Assembly: GCA_029817715.1 (NCBI GenBank)
Contig: JARUPY010000271.1
Span: 1,426,001-1,490,000, forward strand
Direction: 5' to 3'
DNA from: Melastoma dodecandrum
Taxonomy: Eukaryota; Streptophyta; Magnoliopsida; Myrtales; Melastomataceae
Length of the DNA stretch: 64,000 nt
Part shown: positions 36,626 to 50,212 of the stretch, one piece after another
Position numbering within the stretch: position 1 is the stretch's first letter
Layout: each line of letters starts with the position of its first letter
Made by a program: the position numbers and the translations under genes
Notes under the pieces: model-generated
What the model was told of the DNA's origin: nothing
Databases searched by the model: none
Seen by the model: the letters and a program-made list of their open reading frames with translations, nothing else

Positions 36626-37746
36626 CAAGGGGTGGACACAGCCTGAAGCTTTTCCCCATTGGCGCGTACGAACTTAATAAGTTCGTTCGGATGCAGGTGC
36701 TGGCCCGTAAGAAATGCAAGGTATTATTGTATTTTGATAATAAATCTGAATAATCTGCATGGCAAAAAAGCTGTGCATTAAATAAGTAATATTTCTTTTC
36801 CTTTTTTTATTTGCGTCGAAACCATTAAACCTTTATTCGTGGGGTCAAAATGAATCCTAAATAGCCATTCGCTTTTTGAGTTATTACAAGAACAATTGGT
36901 CCAGGTGTCACTGAACTCTCACATTCCTCGTGGACATGTAAAACAAGTATTATTTTAAAACGTAACTTTGTTTCAAAATAGCGTTTGATTATTTTGTAAG
37001 TCGAGTTCGGGCATTATATATTCGACTTTTTGAAGAGAGACGACGTCTGTTGTTTGAGTTCGGGCTATGTCTCTAAATATACCTCGATTTTAGCGATTAC
37101 CCGATGACTCCCAGCAGCTGTTTGTTTTTTTTGTTTGTTAGTATTATTGTGTTTAGTAAAAGTAGTAGGATGAAGTACAAAAAGCACTTCAACTCGGTTT
37201 TTTAACTCGGGGAAATTAAGTACAACATTCGTCTTTTTTTTTGGGTTGCTTCATGTTAATAATTTTCTTATTTTTTTTTAATTCATCCTTTATTCCTCTA
37301 TAAATAAATGATTGGAATTTGAAGGATAGCATTTTTATCAAATGTGATTAATTCAATTATAATAATTTTTTCTAGCAACTAAAAAATTGATGGAGCAGAG
37401 CGATTTTAATTTTCAGCAATTCTTGTAAATCCAAATGTTGAATTACTGCCCCTAAGCAAAGCAGCAACTCTTTGCAATTCTTGTAAATCCAAATCTTGAA
37501 TTACTTTTAGTAAATCCAGCAACCAGAATTACCATAATTCAATTGAAAAAATCTGTCCGCAAGAAACAGAAAACCTAGCCGTCCGTCTTCCCGCGCCGAC
37601 ATAAACCCTAAACCCCGAGTACCGAGAAAACAAGGAGTCTGTCCAGCTGTCGCGCTCCGACCGTCGCAAGAAGGCATTCGTTCCTTCCTGTTCTTGGAAA
37701 AGGGACGCCTTTGGCAGGGAATTGAGGTGGAGGAAGAGGAGGAGGT
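36626..37746. other. Spacer between ERD6-like and NOL6 genes
   Basis: AT-rich and gene-free. A short direct repeat near 37420-37500 (CAATTCTTGTAAATCCAAAT, twice) is the only structure noted. The last 150 bp are likely the NOL6 leader. Confidence 0.4.
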
Positions 37747-40700
37747 ATGGATGATGTCGGGGGTTCGGTTGATCCCGTGGAGTTTAAGGTCAACGAGTTG
37801 CTCAATGAAGTCCGGGTTGATTACACGCCCGCTCTCACCAAAGTAGTGGACGACACCGTCTCCGCCATCAAAGAAGCCATTAGTAAGATCCCCGATGATT
37901 TTCAGGTACCCCTTTTCACTTACTTTTGTTAGACCCGGAAATAGAGGGAATTCGCGCTTCTTTGCTTTTGGTTTCTTGGGTTAGTCGAAAACAGTGACAG
38001 TTTTTGTAGAAATTTGGGCATCCCATCGGCGGCTTGTTATGACAAGGGGAGACTGTTACTTGTTCGTGGCTTTCGGACATTTCATGTTAATTGGTTCTGT
38101 TGGGTCTTGCCGTTGTAATCAAGTACAGTTCAAGCATTGAGGGTTTTGCAGGAATTAATTATTACGAACCATGAGACACTCGTTCCACAGAATGCTCCAA
38201 GCATCAAAACTTTTCATTTGTTTGGAAGTTATTCGGATTACGAAAAGCATGCCTTTTTTATCTCCCATAGGAAGCTTAACAATGGTTTCTATGAGTTTGA
38301 TACTTTCTTTCATCTTGTTAAATCCGTGAAGTGATCAGACAATATCTCAAAGGATTGCATGATTCTGATAAGTTGGTAAAGTCTGCGATTATGATTTGGA
38401 GTGTATCATCGCCCGTTACCATTCTTCCATCCTCCACAGGTTACAGCTGATCTTGCTCTCAAATTTGTGAGGGATATAGGAGCAGATAAGGTTGATTTTA
38501 AATTTAAGAAGCCACGGTACGTTGGAATTGCTGGCAGCTATGCCACACATTGTGTTGTAAAGCCTGAAGTGAGCGTGGACCTTTTTATTAGATTGCCGAA
38601 GGTACTTTCTCGACCATCCAGATTTCTTTCCTCCCCCCATTCAGTTCTCACTTTTTGTTGGTGGAGTGAATATATATTTTAAGCTTATAACTTTTTATGG
38701 TCCGAGATTTTCTTACCTCCGTTAGTTCTTTGTTGGGCACTGACGGTCAGCTCAGTTTGCTGAATTGCAATGGTACAACATGTATCATCTACTGAAATTT
38801 TTGCGCTAGATGGAACTCATCTTTATTCATTGTACTTTTGGTCTTTTCATCTGGTTCGAGTATCAATTTGCTCAACAATTTGGCAATATTAGCGGTTGAA
38901 GAGGAAGGGGTCTCAGGATATTACATTTTTTCTTTGTGGATGTACGTTTATCTGACATTCATGTTCAGCACTAATATTAATGAATAGGTGATGGATTTGA
39001 TGTGTTTGGCTGGGGTATATTTCATGGTTTTTCTTTCCGATGTCCTGGTTACTGTGATAATTGACTGAGATTTGAAAAGGAAGGGTTGGGAAATGATCTT
39101 TGTCAATCGATTAATGTAGTTTTACGAACAATGGTGGTTTCAGATCGCTTCATTGATTATGCTTCTGTTATATGCTAAATAACCATGATGATTTCCTATT
39201 TTCTGATGTTGCAGGAGTGTTTCCATGAGAAGGACTATCTTAATCACCGATATTTTGCCAAACGGTGCTTATACCTCTGCCTAATTAAGAAGCACTTGAG
39301 AATCTCATCTTTAGTGAGTAAAGTTTCTTGGTCTGTTATGCATAATGAGGCACGAAAACCGGTTTTAGTTGTGTACCCAGGTTTGTCTTCATTCTCTGGT
39401 ATTTTCCTTTGTGTGGACGGTCACAAAGTTGTCACTAAAACAAGATATGATTTTGCACAGTGAATCATAAGAAATATAATTAACATGTCTTTTACTTTAT
39501 TTAAAGTAGATATTGGCATCTGTTGTTTCAGTAAAGTAGCTTACTTTACTTGCCGAAATTAACTGCCTTTTGTATTTTTTTTAGAGATTCCACAAGTCGA
39601 ATTTTGTGTCTTGATTTCATGAGGTTTACGTCTCTCTATGATCCCATCAAATTTGGGATAAATGCCTGATTTATTGAACATGAATACAAATCAATTCCAA
39701 TGAAAATATCAGATGAAGTCTCCTGGAGACTTTATGTCAGATTGGAATGATATCAATGCAGGAATATTAGATACTATAACTCAATGACTGCTTTCTACAC
39801 ACCCTTCCTTGTATGGTTGTCCCTGTATTCTTTTGTTTTTGTCTTATGCTTTTTTTGTCGGATAATAATTATTTCATGCAACTTACTCAATGCATGGACT
39901 TCCATGTGCACATTGCAGTTACCCAGCCAGTTGCATTTCCTAACTTGTACGTGCGGATAGTTCCTACAGCGAAGTCTTTGTTTAACATTTCAAAGTTGAA
40001 GATGACTCGAAATAATATCCATTCTGTTCATCAAGGTGGTTATTCTCTTGAGTTAACATTTTATGAGTAGCAGGACAGTGATTAACATATCATAAGATGT
40101 CCTTTTTGTCGTTCCTCCAGGAAATACATGGGGAACTCCAATATATAACAGTAGTATCTTAGAGGACATGTTTATGGAAGACACTACAGAGTTTGTTAAT
40201 AAACATGTTATCGGAGCAAAGGAATTGAGAGATGGATTGACACTGTTGAAGGTAGATATTACTTATTTTCTTTACTTTATGTTTCTTCTTGTCGTTACGT
40301 CAGTTGAACAGGTTGCATTTCTTATATAAATGACTTATCTCATTTTCCTCATAGGTTTGGGCTCGGCAGAGGAGCTTCTTGTGTGTTCATGATTGTTTAA
40401 ATGGGTTTCTGATCTCCGTCATATTGGCATACCTTGCTTCTCTGGGGAAGATTAGCAATTCTCTGAAAGCTTTGCAGATATTCCGCATTGTGATTGACTT
40501 TATAGGTATCTTCATTTTATCATTTTTTTTAAATTTTTATTATTTATGAATCATCTACTCGGTATGGGGAAAATCAGAGATTAGCTGACTGTCTTAATAA
40601 TGAAGGCTATTTCATGATCTCTTTGATAAACTGTTGCGAATGCTGTTAATCATTCATTTACTATGTATATGTTATTTGAACGCTCCATATGATATTTTTA

Positions 40701-43700
40701 CCAAAAAGAAAAAAAGAGACTTTTTTACACAGAGCAGGCACATATTGGAATTGGAACAAATCCAGTGGTAAATGACTCTGCTGAAGAAGGTTATTGGGGT
40801 GCCAAAATTGTAAAGAGAAATAACTCATGTATAGCAATTTGATCCATCATCAGCACTTTCAGTATGTTACTCCACCAGATAATCTGGCATTTAATGGCAG
40901 AGATGGAAGCTTATTGCGCTCTCATTCTGAGAAACAAGAGAGTGTAGATTATTTTTCAGCTTAAAGTTGGGAAATTGTTTGGATGGTTTGTAAACCTGAG
41001 ATTGTACTGCTTAGTATTTCTTCACGTTATATTTAGATTGTAGGCTATTGCAGTTTTTGTACCCTCATGTGGTTGTCTTTTTTTTATGCGTAGCCACTTC
41101 AAAAGTATGGAGAAATGGACTTTTTTTCCAGATACAGGAAGAAAAAAGTTTTACAAAGGAGGTACTGGCGTTCTTCTTTTATTCTGGGGATATCTGATCC
41201 TAATTATTAAATGCCTTCATTACCATAAGTCTCAAATTTGGCTGTGATTTCATAATTGATGAAGGCATCTCATGTGGCTTTCTTCAGGAATGATATATGT
41301 AGTTTAACGATTATTTTGTTAAATCTGAAATGCATGATAAAGCTGTTCGATTTATTTGATGGCCATATGTACCACAAAACATGCTTTCTTTCATTGATCG
41401 GCTAGACACATCGTTCTTTTCTTTGGGTTGTAGTAGGAATTTGGTTTCAGACTACTATTAGCTCATTTTTATTTGTTAGTGTTCTTTCTTATTGTAATGT
41501 TTGGATAGAACTGATTTCCTGCCCGCTACTGATTCGGATGGTTGTTCATCCAGGAAAGGACACAGTATCAGAATCTCTTTCCTGTAGTCATATGCAATAT
41601 GTCAACACAATTCAATTTGGCTTTCCGCATGTCAGAGAGTGCTTTCTCAGAGGTACATATTATTTTGTCTCATAGATGGGGGCGTAAATATTCTTCGTGC
41701 ACATCCTGTTCTTCATGCATGGCCTGTTCCTTTATACTTCAGCTGCAAGATGAGGCTGCATTGACCCTTTCATGTATGGAGAAATGTAAAGATTGTGGCT
41801 TTGAGGAGGTATTCATGACAAAGGTCGACTTACCTGTTAAATATGATATTTGCATGAGGTATAACTTGTGTTCCATTCTTCAATGTTTATTTGTACGTGT
41901 TCCTTTCAACCCATTCTCTTTTGAGAAACAGTCTATTCTGCTGCATATTCGAGAAAGAGTCCTAATTCCTTTTACATGTTTTCTGGCCAGGCTTAACCTC
42001 AAAGGGAATAGTGGGCTTCGTGCATTACAGTATTGCTTAGATGAAGAGCGCTGGAGATTATATGAACTGAAAGTACAGGCACTTCTACAGCAAGGACTTG
42101 GTGACAGGGCAAGGGTTGTTCGTGTCACGTGGAGAAATACCCCCTTTGAATTTGATCTGAAGAATGTACTACGAATTGCTTTTTGGGGGGCTTGTTGTTG
42201 TCCATTCTTCTATTTTAATTCTGCATTATGTGCTGATTGCTGTCATCTGATTTCAGGGTCTGTCGGCTCTTGATGGAGAGCCTTTGTTTGTTGGAATATC
42301 CATAAGCTCTCTAGAGAAGGCATTTCGGGCTGTGGACATTGGGCCTGATGCTGAGAACAAAGAAGAGGTAGCTATCTTCGTGATTGATAGCATAAGGTAT
42401 TATCTTTTAATTCAATAAAAATGAATTTCTTTCCTTTAAATGGCCCACCAGGCTATGAAGTTCCGTAAATTCTGGGGGAAAAAAGCAGAACTTAGACGAT
42501 TTAAGGATGGTAAAATTGCAGAAAGCACAGGTGAAATTTTGACTTTCCTTTTATGTGAATACTATTTCAAATTGTATTATTATCTTGCTGGCTTAATTCT
42601 GGTCTTTTTTATTTCCATCCTTCAGTGTGGGAAAATAATCCACGGATGAGGCATCTCATTGTAAAGAGCATCGTTGAACATGTACTCGCACAACATCTGT
42701 CTCTTTCAAAAGATGACGTGCTGCAATTTTTGGATCAACTCGACTTCTCTTTAGTTTGTGGTGCTGAAGGTATCCACTAACCTTCCTCCTGCTGTTTCAT
42801 TGAAAATTTATTTTATGTTGTACTTTTCGATGTGTAATGACATTTAATTCCCAAATTTTCAGATCGCATTTCATTTTCAACTAGTCTAGTTCAGGCATTT
42901 GAGGTTTTATCAAAGCGATTGCGCCATATTCAGGACATACCGTTGAAAGTATCTAGTGTGCAGCCTCTAGACTCAGGTACTTATTCTAAGATTGATATAA
43001 ATCCTTCTTCAACTATATATGATTGTGTCAAAGATTTCTTTCATGCAAGTCTAGATTCTTTCTATAATTATCCCGATTGAATGGGAGGCATCTAGCGGAC
43101 ACTATAACACGGTTCGTATTTTAAAATTAAAAATGTTTATAAAATTGCGTAACCTGTTTAATAATTAATTTAATTTAAATTTTCTATATTTTATGTTAAA
43201 TCTTCTATATATAAGTAATTCATTCAAAGAGAAAATTATTAAAATCATTAGTAAATATGTAGGTCAATTATATTTTCATTATTATATCCATTGATTGATG
43301 ATGCAATAAATCTGTAACAATACTATATGTTTATTTATTTTTAATCTTCTTGCTCTGAGCTGCGATCTTGGTCAAAAGGCATTTCTGGTGCTCCCTGAGC
43401 CCGAAGCTCCGCATTCTTGACTACTCTCGACTAAGTCCTCTTGACGACGAAAAGCCCCAGGGTTTATAAAAGGATTTGTACGGGCGATCATAAATGATAA
43501 TTTGCTTATTTTATATTTATTAAGTTAATGAAATTATATAATTAAATAATTTAATTTTGAATTGTGATGAAATTATTTATAAAATATTTTTATAGTTTTT
43601 TATCGCGTTAACACATATAACATGTTTAATATTTCATATTTGTCACGATAGTTATATGAGATCTTTCCGTATTTGAAGGCCCATTGAGACACATTACGAC

Positions 43701-46700
43701 ACGGTGCACACAAATTGCCATCCCTAATTCACAATTTCTATGCTTGGCCAAAAAAGACTATTAGATCAAGGATTTTGATAGGTTTAATAATTCTATGTAG
43801 CTGAGTTATTCACATTCCTTTCGTCTCTTTGGGAAAGGAGATAGATATCATGATCTCAAATCAGAGTATGATTAATGATGGACTGTTTTATTTTATCATG
43901 ATCTCCATTAGCGTTGTTGTCCCACTATATTTTTATTTTTAGTATCAGAAGTTGTCAAACGCAGTCCGGCCTGCTTCACATTGTATCCAGGTCCAATATT
44001 TTATGTTATGCTCACCTATAAATAGCACACTTCATCTTCCATTTTGGTCTTTTACCCTGCAACAATATAGAATGTATGGCCATTAGTGATTTCGTTATTT
44101 GCTAGATCAGGGATTAAGTCACATATCATTCGAAAGGAATGTAAAGTATATTTTCTGTGACTGCAAATTAGTTATCCAAATAATGCCGTTGAAGGAAATT
44201 TTCCATGGTGAATATCGTTCACTAGTTTGTTTATATTACCTCGTCTGTGAGAGCTCAAATTCTTTGGCTATTTGAAGAAGTTTGTTGGGCTTGGGAATAG
44301 ACTTTTATATGAAGTCTTCCTGGAAGCATCGTTAACTTCAGGAATGTCATGTTGTTATGGGCCTTTGTGTTTTCTTTGTATTCTTTAGCTAAGTTCCAGA
44401 AACTTTTTTGTTCTCATGTGCATTACAGCTTTTAGGTTTATGTCTGTCTTCCCTCCTGAACCCCACCCTCTGATTATTGAGAAGGGTCTGCCTAGACAAA
44501 GAAAACGGATGTCATCCTGCGTCCAGCCCTTGGAAGTTATGCTTCAGGTAAGAGATTTCTTTGAAGAATGCACTTACTAATTGAACTATCATTTTTCCTA
44601 TTTTTTATCGATGATCCAAACTCTACAGTTGGAAGGTTCTGGAAATTGGCCTGTAGATGACATAGCAATTGAGAAGACAAAAACTGCTTTCCTTTACAAA
44701 ATTGCAGAGAGGTAATTGCTTTGCTTGTTTTTCCTTTCTGTTTGGGTTTTCTTCACTAGTAGTATTTATTTCTGAGAACTCCTGTTTGTTTTTCATGAAG
44801 TCTGCAGAATAACTATGGGATGGCCTATTCTGCAACGGAGGATGATGTAGATGTGTTGATGTCTGGATTTGCTTTTCGTCTCAGAATTTTACATGAAAGA
44901 GGCCTGACTTTGTTGAAGAGGGAAAGTAAGGTTATTCTTTTGAGCATCATTTGATATCTTATATGGTTGATAGCTTTACATTTACACTTGTAACTTTGTG
45001 TAGTTGGAAGCGGTCCAGGGAAGCGTGTATCTTTCACAGACAAGGAATTATTTGTTCGTGGGCAGCACTCAAGTATGATTAATGGACTGCAGGGTCGTTA
45101 CCAAATGTTTAGTCCCGTGGTCAGGTATAACTTCGCATCTTATGTTTGAAGCTTACTTTACTAAACTAGTAGTTTGACTTTGTGGGCTATATTTGTTAAT
45201 TTTGAAGGCTTGCGAAAAGGTGGATTGCATCACACCTCTTTTCCAATTGTCTGAAGGAGGAGTCTCTTGAGTTACTCGTTGCTTCACTTTTTGTGAAGTC
45301 ATTTCCATTTAGGGCACCCTGCTCACGGATCACTGGCTTCTTAAGGTATCCTGTTGCTCTGGCTTTGTTGTCTTAGTTCTGATATGTATTTTTAGCAGTT
45401 TGAAGTGATAATTTGCTCTGATTTCCATGATACTTTGTTAGTTAGCTGCTGCTAACTTTATGTTTATTTATTTGATTTTTGTCGTTCTGGGTAGTCATCT
45501 CCTCTTATCAAAAGAATTGAACAACCATTCCTCCTTCACAATCCTTATAAATGATAAAATGAAAAAAGGGACTTAAAAAAATGGCGACAACAGCAGACGA
45601 ACTCTTTCCCCTACTTTCCAATAGTTTTTTCACCCATAATACCTAAACAAACCGTGATTCTATGATGATAAATCTTGGCAGTGTGCGTATGTGACACACA
45701 GTGAGAAGCTAGCCAAAACAATAAAGGTGTCATTTCTCCCTCATTGCTGCACAAGGTAGTGCCTGCTTGTGCTTGCAATATGTCATGCCCACTGACCATC
45801 TTGCAGAAATGCCATTATCAGTTAGCATTCAAAATATCAGTGAGGTGACAATTTCTACCTTGTTGATGATGTGGCATGAAATAATGACTTCAAAATGAAA
45901 CACTATGGTTTTAAATACAATTTGTTGCTGACAAACACTTCTGTTGGTTGTAAAAGTTATATCGGAATTGGCTCTATTTAGTTTTGGTTACTATTCCTTT
46001 TACCTTCGTCATTTGTGTTTTGTTATTACTATAACTTGAAAAAAATTCTTATTTTTTGACGTATATTCACAGGTTTCTCCGGTTACTATCCGAGTTTGAC
46101 TGGTCCTTCTCTCCCCTAATTGTTGACATCAACAATGATTTAAGCCCAGTGGACATGAAAGAGATAAACGTAAGACAACTTTTTTCTTTTAATGCACTCG
46201 AATAGATTGTTCTGCGACTGCCATTTGATCATAGACTCCTATAATTCCTTTAGGAGCATTTTATGCTAAGTAGAAAAATGGATAGGGAAAATGGACAAGT
46301 TGAGCTGGCAATGTTCTTGGCTACATCATATGACAAGGCATCCGAAGCTTGGACCAGATCTTCTCCCAGTGTCCTGGTCAGTATCTTTCATTTACATAAA
46401 TGTGGATGGGGAGAAGTCTTACACTGAAGTGTTGCTATTGTCAATTTTGGAAAATTAGAAAAGTGGCTCTTATTTTTTGTCTGTACTATCAAATTCTTTG
46501 ACAAAGCTGTTGGCTACTTTCATTAGCAGGTTCTCCATTTATTGAATTTGTGCGATCTTGTTCCACATTTTTAACATTTTCTTCGGAAGCATCTTATTTT
46601 ATTTCTATTCCCCCCTTTCCCAACAAGGAGCGGAAAAGGCTGGTGGCTTATGCTCGAAGCAGTGCAAACCTGTTGACAAGACTTATATTACATGATCGAA

Positions 46701-47538
46701 ATGATACCTACGGATGGGAGGTGCGAAATGGCTTTTTTAGTGAATACTCAGTTCGAATTCCATCTAAAAATCATATCTGAAATGCTACAATGTGCAGTGC
46801 CTTTTCCGGACTCCCCTGAACAACTACGATGCTGTGATTCTTCTCCACCGGAACAAACTACCTTACCCACAGCAGTTGCTTTTTCCATCCGAAATGAATG
46901 AAGGTAATCCTGGAGGTAGAGTACTGGTGGTCGAGTCATCTATTTGAATTTCTTCTGGACTTGACTAGACAACCTGACTCAACAATTATGAATTTACAGG
47001 GAAGACCGTTGCAAGAGGTAGTATTAGCAGCGTCTTCCACCCCTTTTTAGGGCCTGGCGAACTAAAGGGCAGTTCGCAAGATGTAAGAACCAAGCTGATG
47101 GTGGATTTTGATCCTGTGCAATGTTTTCTTCGAGATGTGGAGGCAAGTAACCTGGAGCTCATCTTTCTATGAGAATTCTGGCAACAACAATTTTGCTTCA
47201 TGACTCAGTAATATGTTCTCTTTATCCAGAAGGATTTCCCCAGCAAGTTTAAGATTTGGTATGATTCCATTGGAGGTGATGCTGTAGGCCTCACATGGGA
47301 AAGACCCGCATCTAAGGTGAAATTTGCTAAGGTTTTAGGGTGTAGCAACGTGCTGCTTAACAATAATTTGTTAATATTCATAACGGAGCCCTGTTCCTTG
47401 ACAATTCTACAGAAGCGTGGACGGGAGGAGGAGGGCGAAGTCGTAGATGATCCAGTCGAGTTGCTAAAGACTGTGGGTGAGCTTGGCAAGGGATTTGTGA
47501 GAAGCGTGCACCTTCTAAAGGCTCCAAGGACAAGCTGA
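37747..47538 (+). CDS. Nucleolar protein 6 (NOL6 / Nrap / Utp22), SSU processome
   Basis: An early pre-rRNA processing factor, part of the UtpC module of the small-subunit processome in the nucleolus. I traced 26 exons that read as one frame of 1050 residues, the expected plant length: 37747-37905, 38440-38601, 39215-39380, 39919-40035, 40121-40251, 40355-40505, 41094-41161, 41554-41652, 41743-41858, 41991-42165, 42257-42367, 42452-42530, 42626-42769, 42863-42976, 44429-44547, 44629-44711, 44801-44925, 45004-45124, 45208-45345, 46073-46169, 46254-46376, 46628-46720, 46798-46903, 47000-47142, 47230-47316 and 47413-47538. The degenerate nucleotidyltransferase block is GIAGSYATHCVVKPEVSVDL at about residues 82-101. 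Later marks are GLSALDGEPLFVGISISSLE, FWGKKAELRRFKDGKIAES and FKIWYDSIGGDAVGLTW. Intron 24 has the perfect GC donor GAG/GCAAGT. Intron 14 holds a transposon remnant. Confidence 0.95.
43075..43725. mobile_element. Transposon remnant inside NOL6 intron 14
   Basis: Intron 14 is 1452 bp, longer than most others in the gene. Its middle holds AT-rich sequence bounded by AACACGGTTCG near 43110 and CGACACGGTGCACACAAATTGCCATCCCTAA near 43697-43727. That CGACACG...AATTGCCAYCCCTAA ending is a familiar terminus of degenerate plant retroelement repeats. No coding frame and no clear second end, so the boundaries are approximate. Confidence 0.4.
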
Positions 47539-47645
47539 CGGTTGCTCCCATTGTGGACAACAAGCTGACTGTTGCTCACATTTGTGGACAACAAGCTGAC
47601 TGTTGCTCACATTGAGGACAACAAGCTGATAGTTACTCACATTGA
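47531..47645. repeat. Four-copy 30-bp tandem repeat over the NOL6 stop codon and 3' UTR
   Basis: The motif CAAGCTGACTGTTGCTCACA with flanking ATTGTGGACAA occurs at 47531, 47561, 47592 and 47622, a period of 30-31 bases. The NOL6 stop codon (TGA, 47536-47538) lies in the first copy, so the repeat arose at the end of the gene and most copies are untranslated. Confidence 0.85.
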
Positions 47646-47966
47646 CTCCCTATAGCCCTGTTAGCTTATTGCTATGTTGTAAATCACCTCCTATACAGTT
47701 TTTGACAGTCAATTTTGACGGTTCCCCACAGCCATATCTCATTACCTGGTATGATGCTCCAGGAAGTGTCCAGTATTTGCAATTGAGATCAATGCCACAT
47801 TTTTGTAGCACCATTGTTTTTCTTGCCCCACATTAACAAGTTGGGTGTGCGTAAACAAATTTTGTGAGGAAAAATGTCCATAGCAAAAGGATGCCATCGT
47901 TCCCTACAGGTTTCTGGCAATCAATCAATGTATTATTGGCCCAACATATGGGTGCTGTGGACGATA

Positions 47967-50212
47967 TCAGAGCACCTCCTGGATTAGCCTTTCCGTTAGA
48001 GATTTAGAGAGTCCCATGCAAGTATCAAAGCTCCCTACCTGCGAAAAAATGCCAGCTGAGAATATCGAGAGGGAGTGGCTATTTAATTTGCACATCATTC
48101 AACAGGGTAGTATGAAAAAGACGGCAGCTTACGACTGATTCATACAATTATGTGAGAAAACATTACCACTTCTTTTACAAATGGAAGGACCAAAGGATGT
48201 TCAAGCATCAAGCCCCCGGCAACTTTTAGAGTTATTGCCTCGTCAATCTGGGAGAGGAAACATTGGTTATCAATGCAAAGCAGTTTGTCAAAGGAACTGA
48301 GGATGTATCAAATATCAACTACAAATCTTACCAAATTATCAATAATATCTGTCGGTATTTCATGGAAATATACCTGAGGAACACAAAATCGTCGATTCTT
48401 GTTAAAAAAAAAATGGAAGAGAAATATATTTTGATGCAACTTAATATTTTATGTTGCATAGAAAGCATGAGGATACACAGGCAAAAAGCTGAAGCCTTCT
48501 TGTAATGCAATCAATACCTCTGTACTGTCCCATGCAACTCTCCTTGTTCCTGTAGATAGATTCATCACGAGCACTGATCCTATAGCTGCGGCGTGACTAC
48601 CAGAATAACCTGCAGAATTTTATCCTACTTAATGGACTATTTTTTCAATCAAGTTGAAAATGTGACAAAGAATTGCAGCAGAAACCTTTAATAAACTCCC
48701 GTGCTTCTTCCTTACTGGATGGCTTCTCCCTGACTACTCCTCGATACAGAACTACCTAATATGAGCCGAGGCATCAGAAATGGCATTCAAAAGCAGCCTG
48801 AATTAACACTAGTGGATGCATAAGGTTAAGAGGATTCCAAGCATTTAGCTACATATTTGAATATGTTCTCTTCTGATAACCTCCACGAAGAGTAATTGAC
48901 TGTGAGAAGAATCTCCTAAGAGAAGCATGTGCAGATGCACGCAACCACCCAGTGGGGATGCCAGCACCTTACCAAAGATGTTGTCTATTAGCTACATGTT
49001 CTCCCTTCAGTAAACAAGGACTGTAGCTAACCTGCGGATGTCCCTAAGAATTTTTGAGGAATTTCATTAAGTCTTCCCTTGTTTAAAAGATGGTAACTGA
49101 TTTCATAAATACCTTCACACCTAACACTAGTCTGTAAACATGGCTAATACACTTCCGTACCAGTAACTTGAAAAGGTTTGGATATCAGTTCCTTATCACG
49201 TTAGGAATGACAACTTTTCTCTTGCTCAGTCACACGCAATTAAAACTGAAGGTGTTCACAATTTTACAGCGGGGCTTAAAGAAAATATAAAATCCAGCAA
49301 GGTGCGAGAAAGACAGACCAAATGACATACCGTGTCTGCAGTTATTAGCAAGGTTGGCTGAGCATCACCCTTAGTAAAATGAGTGCTGTCCAATTCGGAT
49401 ACAATAGCGTCTGCCTAGTTGACAACATTTACAATACAGAAATGCTCAGTGATCCTGTCAGCGGAAATTACACTATCACACCATTGTTTTAACCCACTTC
49501 ATTTACATTAACAACCAAAAAACAAGACTTTCCAACATAGATGCATATTCCTTGTGATTTTCCAACATGATTTATCAAATCAAAGTATTTATTTTATGCA
49601 TGCAATTCAACCCCAGATCGATTACTTCGTGATGGACTGTCCTATTGCAAACTTAAAAAATTATGACATCATTACAAACAAAAATCAATATTCTTTTTTC
49701 AAAATTGCAATCACAACATTCTTCGAGCGAATTTATCACCTTAGCCTCGGCGAGAGTGGTCACCAGCTCCTCAGGCTTATCCTTCCTAATGGCCTTCTCA
49801 TCAATATCCGCGGTCTTGGATTTCGAAAAAAAAAGAAAGGACATAGGCATCAGCAACACAAACCGACATTACCCACACGACCAACACTCAACAACAAAAC
49901 AAACAAAAGCAGCCGAAGTTAATCAAATAAACGATTTTGCAATCACGGCGGCTCTCGCCTCCTCCATTGTAAAGAAAAACGAGAGGGAGGAAATCAATAC
50001 CACGATGCTGAAGTCGTAGCCCATGTCCTCCAAAATCCGACGACGTGCCATGGACGAGGAGCCAAGGATCAACTGCATAGAGCAAAAAAAAAAAAAAAAT
50101 CACCACGAACACAAAAAAGACGAAGAGGCCACAAGCTGAAAAACACCACGGGATCAAAACAACAGGGGAAAGAGCAAACCTTGAAAGGAGGGAGGAGCTT
50201 CTTGGATGCCAT
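47967..50212 (-). CDS. Maf-like nucleotide pyrophosphatase (dTTP/UTP-type)
   Basis: Maf proteins hydrolyse non-canonical or excess nucleoside triphosphates (dTTP, UTP, modified bases) to the monophosphate and diphosphate. Nine exons join in frame to 206 residues: 50212-50180, 50072-50001, 49814-49740, 49414-49331, 48755-48686, 48609-48518, 48373-48332, 48247-48167 and 48038-47967. Signatures are LILGSSSMARRRILEDMGYD (Ser and Arg residues of the active site), ADIDEKAIRKDKPEELV, LLITADTVVLYRGVVREKP (catalytic Asp; substrate Lys), YSGSHAAAIGSVLVMN, VYFHEIP and VAGGLMLEHPL. No targeting peptide is apparent, so it is probably cytosolic. It converges with NOL6 (stops 430 bp apart) and is head-to-head with the AE7-like gene. 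Confidence 0.95.

Noticed and set aside
41542..42273. Long 243-codon single frame within NOL6
   Set aside because: It reads through introns 8 to 10; the family alignment requires splicing at 41652/41743, 41858/41991 and 42165/42257.
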